A DNA stretch of 64,000 nucleotides from Burkholderia arboris. GTDB lineage: Bacteria > Pseudomonadota > Gammaproteobacteria > Burkholderiales > Burkholderiaceae. The notes under the pieces are model-generated. The model made no database searches, had not been told where the DNA came from, and saw only the letters and a list, made by a program, of their open reading frames with translations. The DNA is taken from NCBI RefSeq assembly GCF_902499125.1, contig NZ_CABVPX010000008.1, positions 208,624-272,623 of the forward strand. The letters are read 5' to 3'. Position numbers and translations under genes: made by a program. Position 1 is the stretch's first letter, and the number at the start of each line of letters is the position of its first letter. This document shows, piece after piece, positions 9,416 to 17,658 of this stretch.

Positions 9416-10921
9416 TTACGCGTAGTTCATCATCACCGACTTGCTTTCCGTGTACTGGTCGATCACCGCGCGGCCGAGTTCGCGGCCGAAGCCCGACTGC
9501 TTCATCCCGCCGAACGGCAGTGCGTTGTCGAGCAGCGAATGGCAGTTGACCCAGACGGTGCCGGCCGCGATACGCGGAATCAGCTTGTGGATCGCCGACA
9601 GGTCGTTCGACCAGATGCTCGCGCCGAGGCCATACGGCGTGTCGTTCGCGAGCTGCACGGCCGTGTCGAGATCGTCGAACGGCATCGCGACGAGCACCGG
9701 CCCGAAGATCTCCTCGCGCACGACGCGCATCGCCTGCGTCGTATCGACCAGCACGGTCGGTTCGACGAAGAAGCCGGGGCCGTCGATCGCACGGCCGCCC
9801 GCCGCCGCGCGCGCCCCTTCGCCGAACCCCGAGTCGATATAGCTACACACGCGCTCGCGCTGCTTCGCCGAGACGAGCGGGCCGATCTGCGTCGACGGGT
9901 CCATCCCCGGGCCGATCTTCAGGCTCGCGGCGATCTTCGCGACGCGCTCGATCACGCCGTCGAACACCTTCGAATGAATATACGCACGCGAACCGGCCGT
10001 ACACACCTGCCCCTGGTTGAAGAAGATCGCATTCGCGACGCCCAGCGCGGCCTTGTCGAGATCGACGTCGGGCAGCACGATCACCGGCGACTTGCCGCCG
10101 AGTTCGAGCGACATCCGCGTCATGTTGTCGAGCGCCGCGTGGCCGATCGTCTTGCCCGTCTGCGTCGAACCCGTGAATGCGATCTTGTCGATGCGAGGAT
10201 CGCGCGACAATGCCGCGCCGGCCGTGTGGCCGTAACCGGTGACAATATTGACGACGCCGTCCGGGAAACCGGCCGCCTGGATCAGTTCGCACAGTCGCAG
10301 TGCGCTCAGCGGCGTATCTTCGGCAGGCTTCAGCACGACGGTGCAACCGGTTGCGAGCGCCGGCGCAATCTTCCACGCCGCCATCAGCAGCGGGAAATTC
10401 CACGGTATGATCGCGCCGACCACGCCGACGGGTTCCTTGCGCGTATAGGTGAAGATCTCGCTGTCCGGGATGTACGGCATGCCGGCGTCGATCACGCTGC
10501 CTTCGATCTTCGTCGCCCAGCCGGCCATGTAGCGAAAGCATTGCGCGGCCATCGCGACGTCGAGCCCCTGCGCGACCATGACCGGCTTGCCGTTGTCGAG
10601 CGATTCGATTTCGGCGAGCTCGCGCGCGTTCGCTTCGATCAGGTCGGCGAGCACGAGCAGCAGGCGCTCGCGATCGGTGGTCTTCGCGGTACGCCACGGG
10701 CCTGAATCGAATGCACGCCGCGCCGCGGCGACCGCCTGCTCCACGTCGCGTTCGTCCGCTTCGGGCACGCGCGCGATCACAGCGCCGTCGGCCGGGTTCA
10801 CGACGTCGAGCTGGCGGCCCGACACGGCATCGCTCCACTCGGCACCGATCAGCATCTTCTTCGGCTTCGCGAGGAACGCGCGCGTCGCGTCGAGCAACGC
10901 AAAGGTTTCGTTCGTCTCCAT
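9416..10921 (-). CDS. aldehyde dehydrogenase, phenylacetaldehyde type
   Basis: A 501-residue NAD(P)+-dependent aldehyde dehydrogenase. PWNFPLLMAAWKIAPAL, FTGSTQTGK, LELGGKSPV and the active-site segment FNQGQVCTAGSR (catalytic Cys) are all present. The ATG at 10921 lies 8 bases after AAGGAG; a GTG two codons earlier would sit too close to that site. The gene is last in the aromatic amine dehydrogenase run. Its likely job is to oxidise aldehydes made by that enzyme, such as phenylacetaldehyde, to acids, as FeaB does in E. coli. Substrate is inferred. Confidence 0.9.
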   Translation of the reverse strand: METNETFALLDATRAFLAKPKKMLIGAEWSDAVSGRQLDVVNPADGAVIARVPEADERDVEQAVAAARRAFDSGPWRTAKTTDRERLLLVLADLIEANARELAEIESLDNGKPVMVAQGLDVAMAAQCFRYMAGWATKIEGSVIDAGMPYIPDSEIFTYTRKEPVGVVGAIIPWNFPLLMAAWKIAPALATGCTVVLKPAEDTPLSALRLCELIQAAGFPDGVVNIVTGYGHTAGAALSRDPRIDKIAFTGSTQTGKTIGHAALDNMTRMSLELGGKSPVIVLPDVDLDKAALGVANAIFFNQGQVCTAGSRAYIHSKVFDGVIERVAKIAASLKIGPGMDPSTQIGPLVSAKQRERVCSYIDSGFGEGARAAAGGRAIDGPGFFVEPTVLVDTTQAMRVVREEIFGPVLVAMPFDDLDTAVQLANDTPYGLGASIWSNDLSAIHKLIPRIAAGTVWVNCHSLLDNALPFGGMKQSGFGRELGRAVIDQYTESKSVMMNYA

Positions 10922-10954
10922 GTCCACGTCTCCTTGATTGTTTGAATGAGTCGG

Positions 10955-11497
10955 TCAGTAGCGATCCGTGACGCCGTCGATCCCGCGTGCCTGCAACGCG
11001 CGGACCAGGCCCGCGCGCACGGTCGCGACATCGGCAAAAGCGGGACGGCGATGCGCGGCGACTTCGGCGGCCGTGTAGGGCTTGAAGCCGCGCGGCAGCG
11101 CATCGCGGTTCATCGTCGTGAGCACCCAGTTGAGCACGTCGGCCAGATCCTGGTCGGACAGCGCCGAGTTCGATGCGCCGGGCACGCGCATCACATACTC
11201 GCGCCCGGCCGGCAGGTGCGTGAAATAGCCGAGCGAATTCGCGAGCGGCGGCACCTTGCCGGGGATGCCGCCGCCCGTCGCCGTATGGCAGCCCATGCAG
11301 TTGAGCACCCAGTGCTGACGCGCGAGCGTCGCGTCGGCCGCACCGTCGGCATGCGCGGGCGGTGCGACCGCGCATGCGGCAGCGCCCGCCAGCAGCAGCC
11401 ACGCCGACACGCGGCGCGACACGCCGACGAGCCACGACGACGCGCCCCGCGTACCCTGCGCGGAGGCGTCCGCACGGGACGCGCAGGCGCCGTTCAC
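10955..11497 (-). CDS. c-type cytochrome of the aromatic amine dehydrogenase locus
   Basis: A 180-residue exported protein with one CMGCH haem-binding motif about residue 68, after a long basic leader and a hydrophobic segment (AWLLLAGAAACAVA). It starts with GTG, overlapping the TGA of the preceding cytochrome gene (GTGA), so the two are translationally coupled. A role in passing electrons from the dehydrogenase, or in making its cofactor, is inferred from position. No second haem motif is visible. Confidence 0.85.
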   Translation of the reverse strand: MNGACASRADASAQGTRGASSWLVGVSRRVSAWLLLAGAAACAVAPPAHADGAADATLARQHWVLNCMGCHTATGGGIPGKVPPLANSLGYFTHLPAGREYVMRVPGASNSALSDQDLADVLNWVLTTMNRDALPRGFKPYTAAEVAAHRRPAFADVATVRAGLVRALQARGIDGVTDRY

Positions 11498-11994
11498 AGC
11501 CCGAGCCCCTTGATCACCACCGCACGTTGCGCATGCACGGCCGTGCCGTCCATCTGCTTCGCACGCGCCGCGCGGATATCGGCCGCCGTGAACGGCTTCG
11601 CGTCACCGTGCTGCGCGTTGAGGTCGAACACGACGTAGTTGAGCACGTGCGCGATGTCGTCGTCGGTCGCACTCGCGAACGACGGCATCTTGAAGTTGTA
11701 GCGCTTGTCGTGCACCTCGATCTCGCCGAACATCCCGTGCAGCAGCGTCGCGACCAGTTGCGCGCGCCCCGGCTCGGCCGCCGCATACTTGCCCGGATAC
11801 TCGGTCAGCGGCGGCGCAAGGCCGTCCTGCCCTTTCCCGCCCGCCTGGTGGCACACCGCGCACTGCGCGTCGAACAGGCTTTTCCCGGCCGGGTAATGCA
11901 CGGTTTCCTGCGCGCCGGCCGTGCCCGGCAACGCGAAGGCTGCCGCGGCCGCCATGCATGCAAAGACCCGCTTTCCTGCTTGCTTCACTTTCAT
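11494..11994 (-). CDS. c-type cytochrome of the aromatic amine dehydrogenase locus
   Basis: A 166-residue periplasmic monohaem cytochrome. The signal peptide ends near ALPGTAGAQ; the haem motif CAVCH follows at about residue 45; a later FKMPSFAS supplies a probable axial methionine. The ATG overlaps the stop of the light-chain gene (ATGA). It is probably an electron acceptor for the dehydrogenase or part of its maturation. The two cytochromes differ in sequence and both are retained in the operon. Confidence 0.88.
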   Translation of the reverse strand: MKVKQAGKRVFACMAAAAAFALPGTAGAQETVHYPAGKSLFDAQCAVCHQAGGKGQDGLAPPLTEYPGKYAAAEPGRAQLVATLLHGMFGEIEVHDKRYNFKMPSFASATDDDIAHVLNYVVFDLNAQHGDAKPFTAADIRAARAKQMDGTAVHAQRAVVIKGLGL

Positions 11995-12524
11995 TGCTTC
12001 GCCGCTCCCAGCAGAACCGAAACCGAACAGTGGTAATTCGAATTACCGTTCGCCATGCACCAGTTGATGTCGTTGTTCAGCGACAGCTTGTACAGCGGCT
12101 TCTCGCGCTCGTTGCGGTTGCAGAAGCACTTGCCGCAGGACGTCTTGCCGCAGCAGTCGTTGTACGACACGATGTAGTCCGAACCGTCGTGCGGGTTGCG
12201 GCAGGTGCCGATCCACGTGATCGGCGAAGGCGTCGTGCCCGGCGGGCAGCTGCTCGACGTGCCGCCGCAGCAACTGCAAAGCCAGCCGTCGATCGCGCAA
12301 TACTTCCAGTAGTCGCAGCTCATCGGGTCGTCGCTCGCGCCCGATGCAGCACCGGACGCACCGGCTTCGGCATCGGCCGCATACGCGGTGCGATCGACCG
12401 GCAGCAGCGGCAGCAGCGCCGATCCCACCAGCACCTTGCCGAGCTTTGCCATCGCGCTGCGCCGCGAACTGTGCTGCGCGACGCCGCGCGCCGACCGCTC
12501 GAACCATGAATCAAACAGGCCCAT
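11991..12524 (-). CDS. aauA: aromatic amine dehydrogenase light chain (TTQ subunit)
   Basis: A 177-residue catalytic subunit whose tryptophan tryptophylquinone cofactor is built from two of its own tryptophans. By comparison with known light chains these are W104 (in SPITWIGTC) and W155 (in NDINWCMANG). Fourteen cysteines from C70 on fit the dense disulfide pattern; DYWKYCAIDGWLCSCCGG and DCCGKTSCGKC resemble aromatic amine dehydrogenase more than methylamine dehydrogenase. The leader carries SSRRSAMAK before a hydrophobic stretch, a twin-arginine-like export signal. It acts in the periplasm on amines such as phenylethylamine or tyramine. Confidence 0.93.
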   Translation of the reverse strand: MGLFDSWFERSARGVAQHSSRRSAMAKLGKVLVGSALLPLLPVDRTAYAADAEAGASGAASGASDDPMSCDYWKYCAIDGWLCSCCGGTSSSCPPGTTPSPITWIGTCRNPHDGSDYIVSYNDCCGKTSCGKCFCNRNEREKPLYKLSLNNDINWCMANGNSNYHCSVSVLLGAAKQ

Positions 12525-12563
12525 GTCGTTGTTCTCCCATGACGTTGTAAGTGGGTCGGCCGG

Positions 12564-13190
12564 TCATGCGTGCTGCGCGTGCGCGTCGTGGCTGTGATCG
12601 CCATGCACGAACTGCTGCAACGATGCGACGCCGCGCTCCTTCGCCTCGAACAGGCTCTCGAGATGCTCGCGCGTATTGACGAGCCCCTTCGCACGCACCG
12701 TGCCGGTTTCGTCGAGCAGCACCGCATACGGCAGCTTGCCGATCTGGTACGCGAGGCCGAGCTCCTGCGACAGCACGTACGGGAAGCGCCCGAGGTCGTG
12801 CTTCTGCGCGAAGCGCGCGTGTTCGTCGAAATCGCCGTCGCTTGCGAGCACGATGTTCACCGGCGTCGATTCGCTTGCCTGCAGCGACGGCAGCAGCGGC
12901 AGCAGCTTCTTGCAGACCGGGCAGGTCGGCGACAGGAAGAACAGCAGCGTCGCCTTGCCCGATGCGTCGATGCCGCCGACCTTCACCTGCGAGCCGCGGA
13001 TGTCGGTCAGTTCGAACGTCGGCGCGATCGCGCCGACCGCCGGCCCCTTGTCGATCATCAGCGCGCCGGCCGGCATGATGCGTTCGTACAGGATGCCGAT
13101 CTGGCGCACCAGCGCGAGGCAGATCGCGCCGAGCGCGAGGACGGCCACCCACAGCAGGGCGGTGGAAACGGTGAGAGCGGTTTGCATCAT
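12564..13190 (-). CDS. aauD: MauD/AauD thioredoxin-like maturation protein
   Basis: A 208-residue membrane-anchored thioredoxin-fold protein. An N-terminal helix (LTVSTALLWVAVLALGAIC) is followed by the redox motif SPTCPVCKKL. In methylamine and aromatic amine dehydrogenase loci this protein is needed to form the many disulfides of the light chain. The tail is His-rich (HGDHSHDAHAQHA). The start at 13190 overlaps the stop of the E gene by ATGA. A much longer upstream frame was rejected as read-through of that gene. Confidence 0.9.
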   Translation of the reverse strand: MMQTALTVSTALLWVAVLALGAICLALVRQIGILYERIMPAGALMIDKGPAVGAIAPTFELTDIRGSQVKVGGIDASGKATLLFFLSPTCPVCKKLLPLLPSLQASESTPVNIVLASDGDFDEHARFAQKHDLGRFPYVLSQELGLAYQIGKLPYAVLLDETGTVRAKGLVNTREHLESLFEAKERGVASLQQFVHGDHSHDAHAQHA

Positions 13191-13741
13191 GAATTCCTCA
13201 GGTGGGAAAGGCGCGGTGCGTTGGCGAGCAGCACGTCGACGGTGAGCAGCGCGCAGACGATCAGCAGCACGGAGAAGAACAATGTCAGGTAGTCGAACCA
13301 CACGACGGCGCGCGTGCCCGGTTCGACGAACGCGGTGGCGGCCAGCACGACGAGCAGCAGCACGCGGCCGACATGCAGCCAGCCGATGCCGCGCGGCGCG
13401 TCCGTGCGCGCGGCAGTGAAGCCGGAACAGCCGCAATCGATGTCGGTATGGCCGCGCAGCAGGTTGATCGCGAGCCCAGCCGCGAAGGTCAACAGCAGCG
13501 CGATCAGGCCGGCCGCACCGGCCATGCGCGTATCGGGAAACAGCAGCGCGGCGGCGCCGAGCGCTTCCGCGAGCGGAAGCGCGAACGCGACGGGCGCGGT
13601 CAGCGCATCGGGCAGCAGCCGGTAGCCGGCGAGCGCCTGCCGGAAGGCAGCGGGGCGGCGCATTTTCGCGAAGGCGCCGAGCAGCACGACGGCGGCCGCG
13701 CCGGCCTGCGCACTGGTGGCGAGAACGGGATCGAGGGTCAT
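13187..13741 (-). CDS. aauE: MauE/AauE membrane protein for dehydrogenase maturation
   Basis: A 184-residue integral membrane protein with about four helices and the conserved segment DIDCGCSGF, matching the MauE/DoxX-like family. It is thought to act with the D protein in disulfide formation or export of the light chain. The start at 13741 (MTLDPVLAT) lies 7 bp after the heavy-chain stop. The order B-E-D-A is that of known aau and mau operons. Confidence 0.9.
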   Translation of the reverse strand: MTLDPVLATSAQAGAAAVVLLGAFAKMRRPAAFRQALAGYRLLPDALTAPVAFALPLAEALGAAALLFPDTRMAGAAGLIALLLTFAAGLAINLLRGHTDIDCGCSGFTAARTDAPRGIGWLHVGRVLLLVVLAATAFVEPGTRAVVWFDYLTLFFSVLLIVCALLTVDVLLANAPRLSHLRNS

Positions 13742-13748
13742 CGCGGCC

Positions 13749-14906
13749 TCACGGGTTGACGAGCAGCGACGACGTATTGCCGATCTGCTTCTCGACGTTC
13801 TGCAGCTTGCCGGTGCGCGCATCCATCACGACGAGGTCGGATGTCGCCGTCAGCCCGTAGAACAGCGGCTTGTCGTCCTCGCTGACCTGGATCGACACGA
13901 GCGGATCGACCTTCTGCTGCGCGAGATCCCAGCGCGCGACGCGCTGCTTCGACTTCAGGTCGTACACCCACACCTGCGTGCCGGGGTCTTTGTGCGAACC
14001 GTCGGTGCCCTTGTGCATCAGCACGTAGTAGCGGTTCTGCTTCGCCTGCACGGCCGTCTGCTGCATGCCGCCGGGGCGCCAGCCTTCGGCGCGTTCGGCA
14101 TCCGTCAGCAGCGACCACGGCTTGCCGAACGCCGGCTTGTCGCCGCTGAAATCGGCGCTGCGCACGTTGCCGCCGTAGGTCGTGAACAGATAGTCGCCCT
14201 TGTATCGCGACGCGTTCACGAAAGCCGGATCCTTGTCGACGTCGATGAACGCGTCCGACATCGTGCGTTTCGTTTCCTTGCCGTTCGCGTCGAGCGTGAC
14301 GGTCAGCGCCTTGCCGCTTTCGCACAGCGCGGTGACGCGATCGTTGCCCGACGGATACGCGAGCACGCAGGCGGCCGTGTCGATCTCCGACAGCACCTTC
14401 TTCGATACCGCGTCGATCACCGTCATCGACGCGGCCGGCGTGATGTTCGCAACGTACAGCCGCTTGCCGTCGGCGCTGAACGCGGTGTTGTACGGCGACG
14501 GCACATGCTGCGCGTGCTTCGCCGGAATCACGATCTCGCCCGTGTGATCGAGCGTCGTGTTGTCGGTCATCTCGACGACGTCGGTACGCGTGCCGTGCGA
14601 GCCGCGCGAGAAGTAGGTCGTCGCGACGAAGCTTGTTTTATGGTCGGGCGAGATCGCAAGACCGGGGCCGAAGCCGCCGTCGATCTGGCCGAGCAGCTTC
14701 TTCGCGTCGGCGTCGTACACATAGATGCGCCCGTCGGTCATCGACGGCATCGAGATGTCGACGATATAGACCTCGTGCGGATGCCACGGCGGCATCTTCT
14801 GCACGACCAGTTCCTCGGGCTGTTCCGTCGCATTCGCGCTGCCGGCCCACGCCGCCGCGAACGCCAGCGTCGCCGCGAGCGCCGCGGTTCGTCGCCTTGT
14901 CCTCAT
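13749..14906 (-). CDS. aauB: aromatic amine dehydrogenase heavy chain
   Basis: A 385-residue periplasmic seven-bladed propeller subunit. A signal peptide covers about residues 1-26 (ends SANA), and the mature part opens with PEELVVQKMPPWHPHEVYIVD. Blade-like repeats such as DGRIYVYDADAKKLLGQIDGG and TWVYDLKSKQRVARW-like runs follow. With AauA it forms the dehydrogenase that turns aromatic primary amines into aldehydes and ammonia, passing electrons to periplasmic carriers. It is the first gene of a compact seven-gene run that ends with the aldehyde dehydrogenase. Confidence 0.92.
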   Translation of the reverse strand: MRTRRRTAALAATLAFAAAWAGSANATEQPEELVVQKMPPWHPHEVYIVDISMPSMTDGRIYVYDADAKKLLGQIDGGFGPGLAISPDHKTSFVATTYFSRGSHGTRTDVVEMTDNTTLDHTGEIVIPAKHAQHVPSPYNTAFSADGKRLYVANITPAASMTVIDAVSKKVLSEIDTAACVLAYPSGNDRVTALCESGKALTVTLDANGKETKRTMSDAFIDVDKDPAFVNASRYKGDYLFTTYGGNVRSADFSGDKPAFGKPWSLLTDAERAEGWRPGGMQQTAVQAKQNRYYVLMHKGTDGSHKDPGTQVWVYDLKSKQRVARWDLAQQKVDPLVSIQVSEDDKPLFYGLTATSDLVVMDARTGKLQNVEKQIGNTSSLLVNP

Positions 14907-15093
14907 GTCGCCTCCAGTTGGGGATTCACGTTATGTGGGGCGACTGTAGTTCGACAATAAATGCGGTCAGCACCAGGACCGGCAACGCGAACGTGCCGAT
15001 TCGGGATATTGGAAATGCGCGTGAAAGCCTCGTGGCCACGCGCCTTCCGACCCTCTGAACAATGCGTGCGGAATAGCGCTCCCCCTTATTGCG

Positions 15094-15109
15094 CCGACCG
15101 CTTGGTCGG
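15094..15109. promoter_or_regulatory. inverted repeat in the aauB/regulator divergent region
   Basis: The intergenic region 14907-15150 separates aauB from the AraC gene. CCGACC-GCTT-GGTCGG (15094-15109) is a perfect 6-bp inverted repeat 41 bp before the regulator start. It could be an operator or a hairpin in the regulator leader; nothing in the sequence decides between these. Confidence 0.35.
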
Positions 15110-15150
15110 TTTAATCTTTCGCGGTCCTGCTCGACACCCCCGGAGGCGCT

Positions 15151-16113
15151 GTGTTCGTGTTTCACGAGATGTTCGACGACGCGGACCGGCATGCCGAGGC
15201 GCTGCGCGGCTGGAATCAGCGCTACGACCAGATCGGTCCGGGTTCGTACCGCAGCGCGGTCAAGCACGCGGTGCTCGACGGCCTGCAGCTGTTCCAGGAA
15301 GCCGCGAACGTGCGCATCATCCAGCGCGGCCGGCTGCCGCCCGGCCATACGGTATTCGGCATGCCGCTCACCGGCTCGGGCGCGTTCGCGTTCGGCGGCG
15401 CGCGTATCGAGCGCGGCACGATGGTGATGGCGCGCGGCGGCGCACCGTTCGAACTGCATTCGCCCGACGACATGTCGCTGATCGGCGTCGTCGTCGATGC
15501 CGACCTGCTGCAGCAGGTCGAGGATGCGGCCGATGTGCGGCTCGACGAAACGACGCTGCGGCGCGGCGTCGTCGACATGCCGACGGCCGTGCTGATGCGC
15601 GCGAGCGTGCAGATCGCGACGCAGCTCGAACGCGTGCTGTCGTCGCCCGATACCTACAGCGATGCACGCGTGCAGCGCGAACTGCGCGGCGAAGTCGGCA
15701 ACGTGCTCGTCGATCTCCTCACGTACCGGATACCCGAGGCGTCGAACCGGCTCACGCACGCGTGCCGTGCCGATATCGTGCGCCGAGTGCACGACTACGT
15801 GATCGAGCATCCGGAAGCGCCGGTCGACGTGCTGAGCCTGTGCGCGCAGTTGCGCGTGAGCCGGCGCACGATGCAGAACAGCTTCCAGTCGGTCGTGCAG
15901 ACAAGCCCGCTGCACTACGTGCGCTCGCTGCGCCTGTCGCAGGTGCGGCGGATGCTGCTCGACACGCGGCAGGCCGATTTGCCGATCAGCGATGCAGCCG
16001 CACGCTGGGGCTTCATCCACCTCGGCCATTTCGCGAACGCATACAAGGCGCAATTCGGCGAACTGCCGTCGACCACCGCGCGCCGTTCCGTGCGCAGCGC
16101 AAAAACGCGCTGA
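15151..16113 (+). CDS. AraC-family regulator, EutR-like
   Basis: A 320-residue AraC protein that begins at GTG 15151, four bases after CGGAGG. The sensor domain contains FGMPLTGSGAFAFGG and FELHSPDDMSLIGVV, and the DNA-binding domain contains VDVLSLCAQLRVSRRTMQNSF and WGFIHLGHFANAYKAQFGELPS. These recall EutR, the ethanolamine operon regulator. It diverges from aauB, so it most likely activates aromatic amine degradation in response to an amine or its aldehyde; this target is inferred from position. Confidence 0.88.
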   Translation: MFVFHEMFDDADRHAEALRGWNQRYDQIGPGSYRSAVKHAVLDGLQLFQEAANVRIIQRGRLPPGHTVFGMPLTGSGAFAFGGARIERGTMVMARGGAPFELHSPDDMSLIGVVVDADLLQQVEDAADVRLDETTLRRGVVDMPTAVLMRASVQIATQLERVLSSPDTYSDARVQRELRGEVGNVLVDLLTYRIPEASNRLTHACRADIVRRVHDYVIEHPEAPVDVLSLCAQLRVSRRTMQNSFQSVVQTSPLHYVRSLRLSQVRRMLLDTRQADLPISDAAARWGFIHLGHFANAYKAQFGELPSTTARRSVRSAKTR

Positions 16114-16202
16114 CGCGCGCAAAACCCGCGATAATCTCCCGCTGACCGTTCGGCGCGTGCGAACCGGCGCGGCGCCTGCCCGCCCGAGCGCAGCCCCGTG
16201 CG

Positions 16203-17183
16203 ATGCGTGACGACCACCGGATTCGATCCCCTGCCCCGATGCCCGAGGATTTCCACTTCCTGTTGCTGCCCGGTTTCTCCGCGCTCGGCTTCATGTCGGC
16301 GGTCGAACCGCTGCGCGTCGCGAACCGCTTCCGCACCGAGCTGTATCGCTGGCACGTGATCAGCGCCGACGGCGCACCCGTCGCCGCGAGCAACGGCATT
16401 CCGGTGGCTGCCGAAGCCGCGTGCGCGGACGTCGAGCAGGTCGACACGGTGTTCGTCGTCGCGGGCTTCGATCCGCTCGTGTGCTACACGCGCCCGCTCG
16501 CCGACTGGCTGCGCCGCCAGCACCGGCATGGTGCAACGCTCGGCGGCATCGATACGGGCAGCTTCGTGCTCGCGGAAGCCGGGCTGTTCGACGCGTCGCA
16601 ACCGCTCACGCTGCACTGGGAAGCGCTGGCCGCGTTCCGCGAGCGCTATCCGGGCCTCAACGCGACGCAGGAGCTGTTCGAGATCGACGACCGGCGCATC
16701 ACGTGCGCGGGCGGCACTGCGTCGATCGACATGATGCTCGACCTGATCGGCCGACGGCACGGCGCCGATCTCGCGGCGGCCATCTCCGAGCAGTTCGTCG
16801 TCAGCCGTATCCGGCAGCGTTCGGACAGCCAGCGGCTCGAGATCGCCGCGCGCTACGGCGTGCACAACCGCAAGCTGATCCAGGTGATCGGCACGATGCA
16901 GCAGCACATGGAGAACCCGCTCGGCTCCGACGCGCTCGCGCAGGATGTGTCGATCACGCGGCGTCAGCTCGAACGGCTGTTCAGCGCGACGCTGAACGAC
17001 ACGCCGACGCACTTCTACCTGAACCTGCGCCTCGATCGCGCACGCGAGCTGCTGCAGCAGACCGACATGAGCATCACGTCCGTGTGCGTCGCGTGCGGAT
17101 TCGAATCGCCGTCGCATTTCTCACGCACCTATCGCGCACGCTTCGGCGTCAGCCCGCGCAGCGACCGGCGTGCGACGCGCTGA
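16203..17183 (+). CDS. AraC-family regulator with DJ-1/PfpI-like domain (GbdR/CdhR family)
   Basis: A 326-residue protein with an N-terminal class I glutamine amidotransferase-like sensor (residues about 15-180) and a C-terminal AraC helix-turn-helix pair (VSITRRQLERLFSATL; CVACGFESPSHFSRTYRARFG). Family members GbdR, CdhR and ArgR sense betaine, carnitine or arginine. The usual nucleophile-elbow Cys is replaced: the segment reads GGIDTGSFVLAEAG, so a sensing rather than catalytic role fits. It could be the carnitine regulator of the operon at 1-4838, but it lies 11 kb away and no direct evidence links them. Confidence 0.85.
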   Translation: MRDDHRIRSPAPMPEDFHFLLLPGFSALGFMSAVEPLRVANRFRTELYRWHVISADGAPVAASNGIPVAAEAACADVEQVDTVFVVAGFDPLVCYTRPLADWLRRQHRHGATLGGIDTGSFVLAEAGLFDASQPLTLHWEALAAFRERYPGLNATQELFEIDDRRITCAGGTASIDMMLDLIGRRHGADLAAAISEQFVVSRIRQRSDSQRLEIAARYGVHNRKLIQVIGTMQQHMENPLGSDALAQDVSITRRQLERLFSATLNDTPTHFYLNLRLDRARELLQQTDMSITSVCVACGFESPSHFSRTYRARFGVSPRSDRRATR

Positions 17184-17658
17184 TCGTCGCGCGTTTTAAT
17201 CACAATCCGGCGCGGTATTACGCGTTCCGGCAGCGTTTCCCGCCGTTCGCTGAACAATGCCGGCGATTGATCGGCCGACCGAAGCGATCATCGAAAATAA
17301 TTTGGAATGTCGCTGAAAATATTCTGTAACATAAGTTGAAATTAGATAGGCTGCCTAACGAGACGATCCTCAGGCTCGACGCACGTCGCGCCACGCAGGC
17401 TGCCACCGATATCAATATCGATCCGAGGGGTATGACATGACGATGCTCGATTCGCCGTCGCCGCACCTGCCTGCCGTTCGCTTCTCATTCGCCTCTTCCG
17501 CCCGTTTCTTTTCGACCTGACATTTAGGGTTCCTTAGTCAGTCGACACTCCCAACACCGCTTCGCCGCACCGGTTCCATCGAACCGGCGCGCGGGCCGTG
17601 TCGTGCCTGCCCGCCACAAGCGCGCGGGCGTGTCCAACCGTTGAGATGAGGATCACGT
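17184..17658. promoter_or_regulatory. AT-richer upstream region of the metalloprotease gene
   Basis: This 475-bp stretch has no convincing gene. The part 17280-17350 is clearly AT-richer than its surroundings and contains a loose promoter match (TTGGAA at 17302, TGTAAC at 17325, 17 bp between). It presumably carries the promoter for the secreted protease at 17659. I saw no terminator-like stem for the upstream regulator. Confidence 0.3.
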
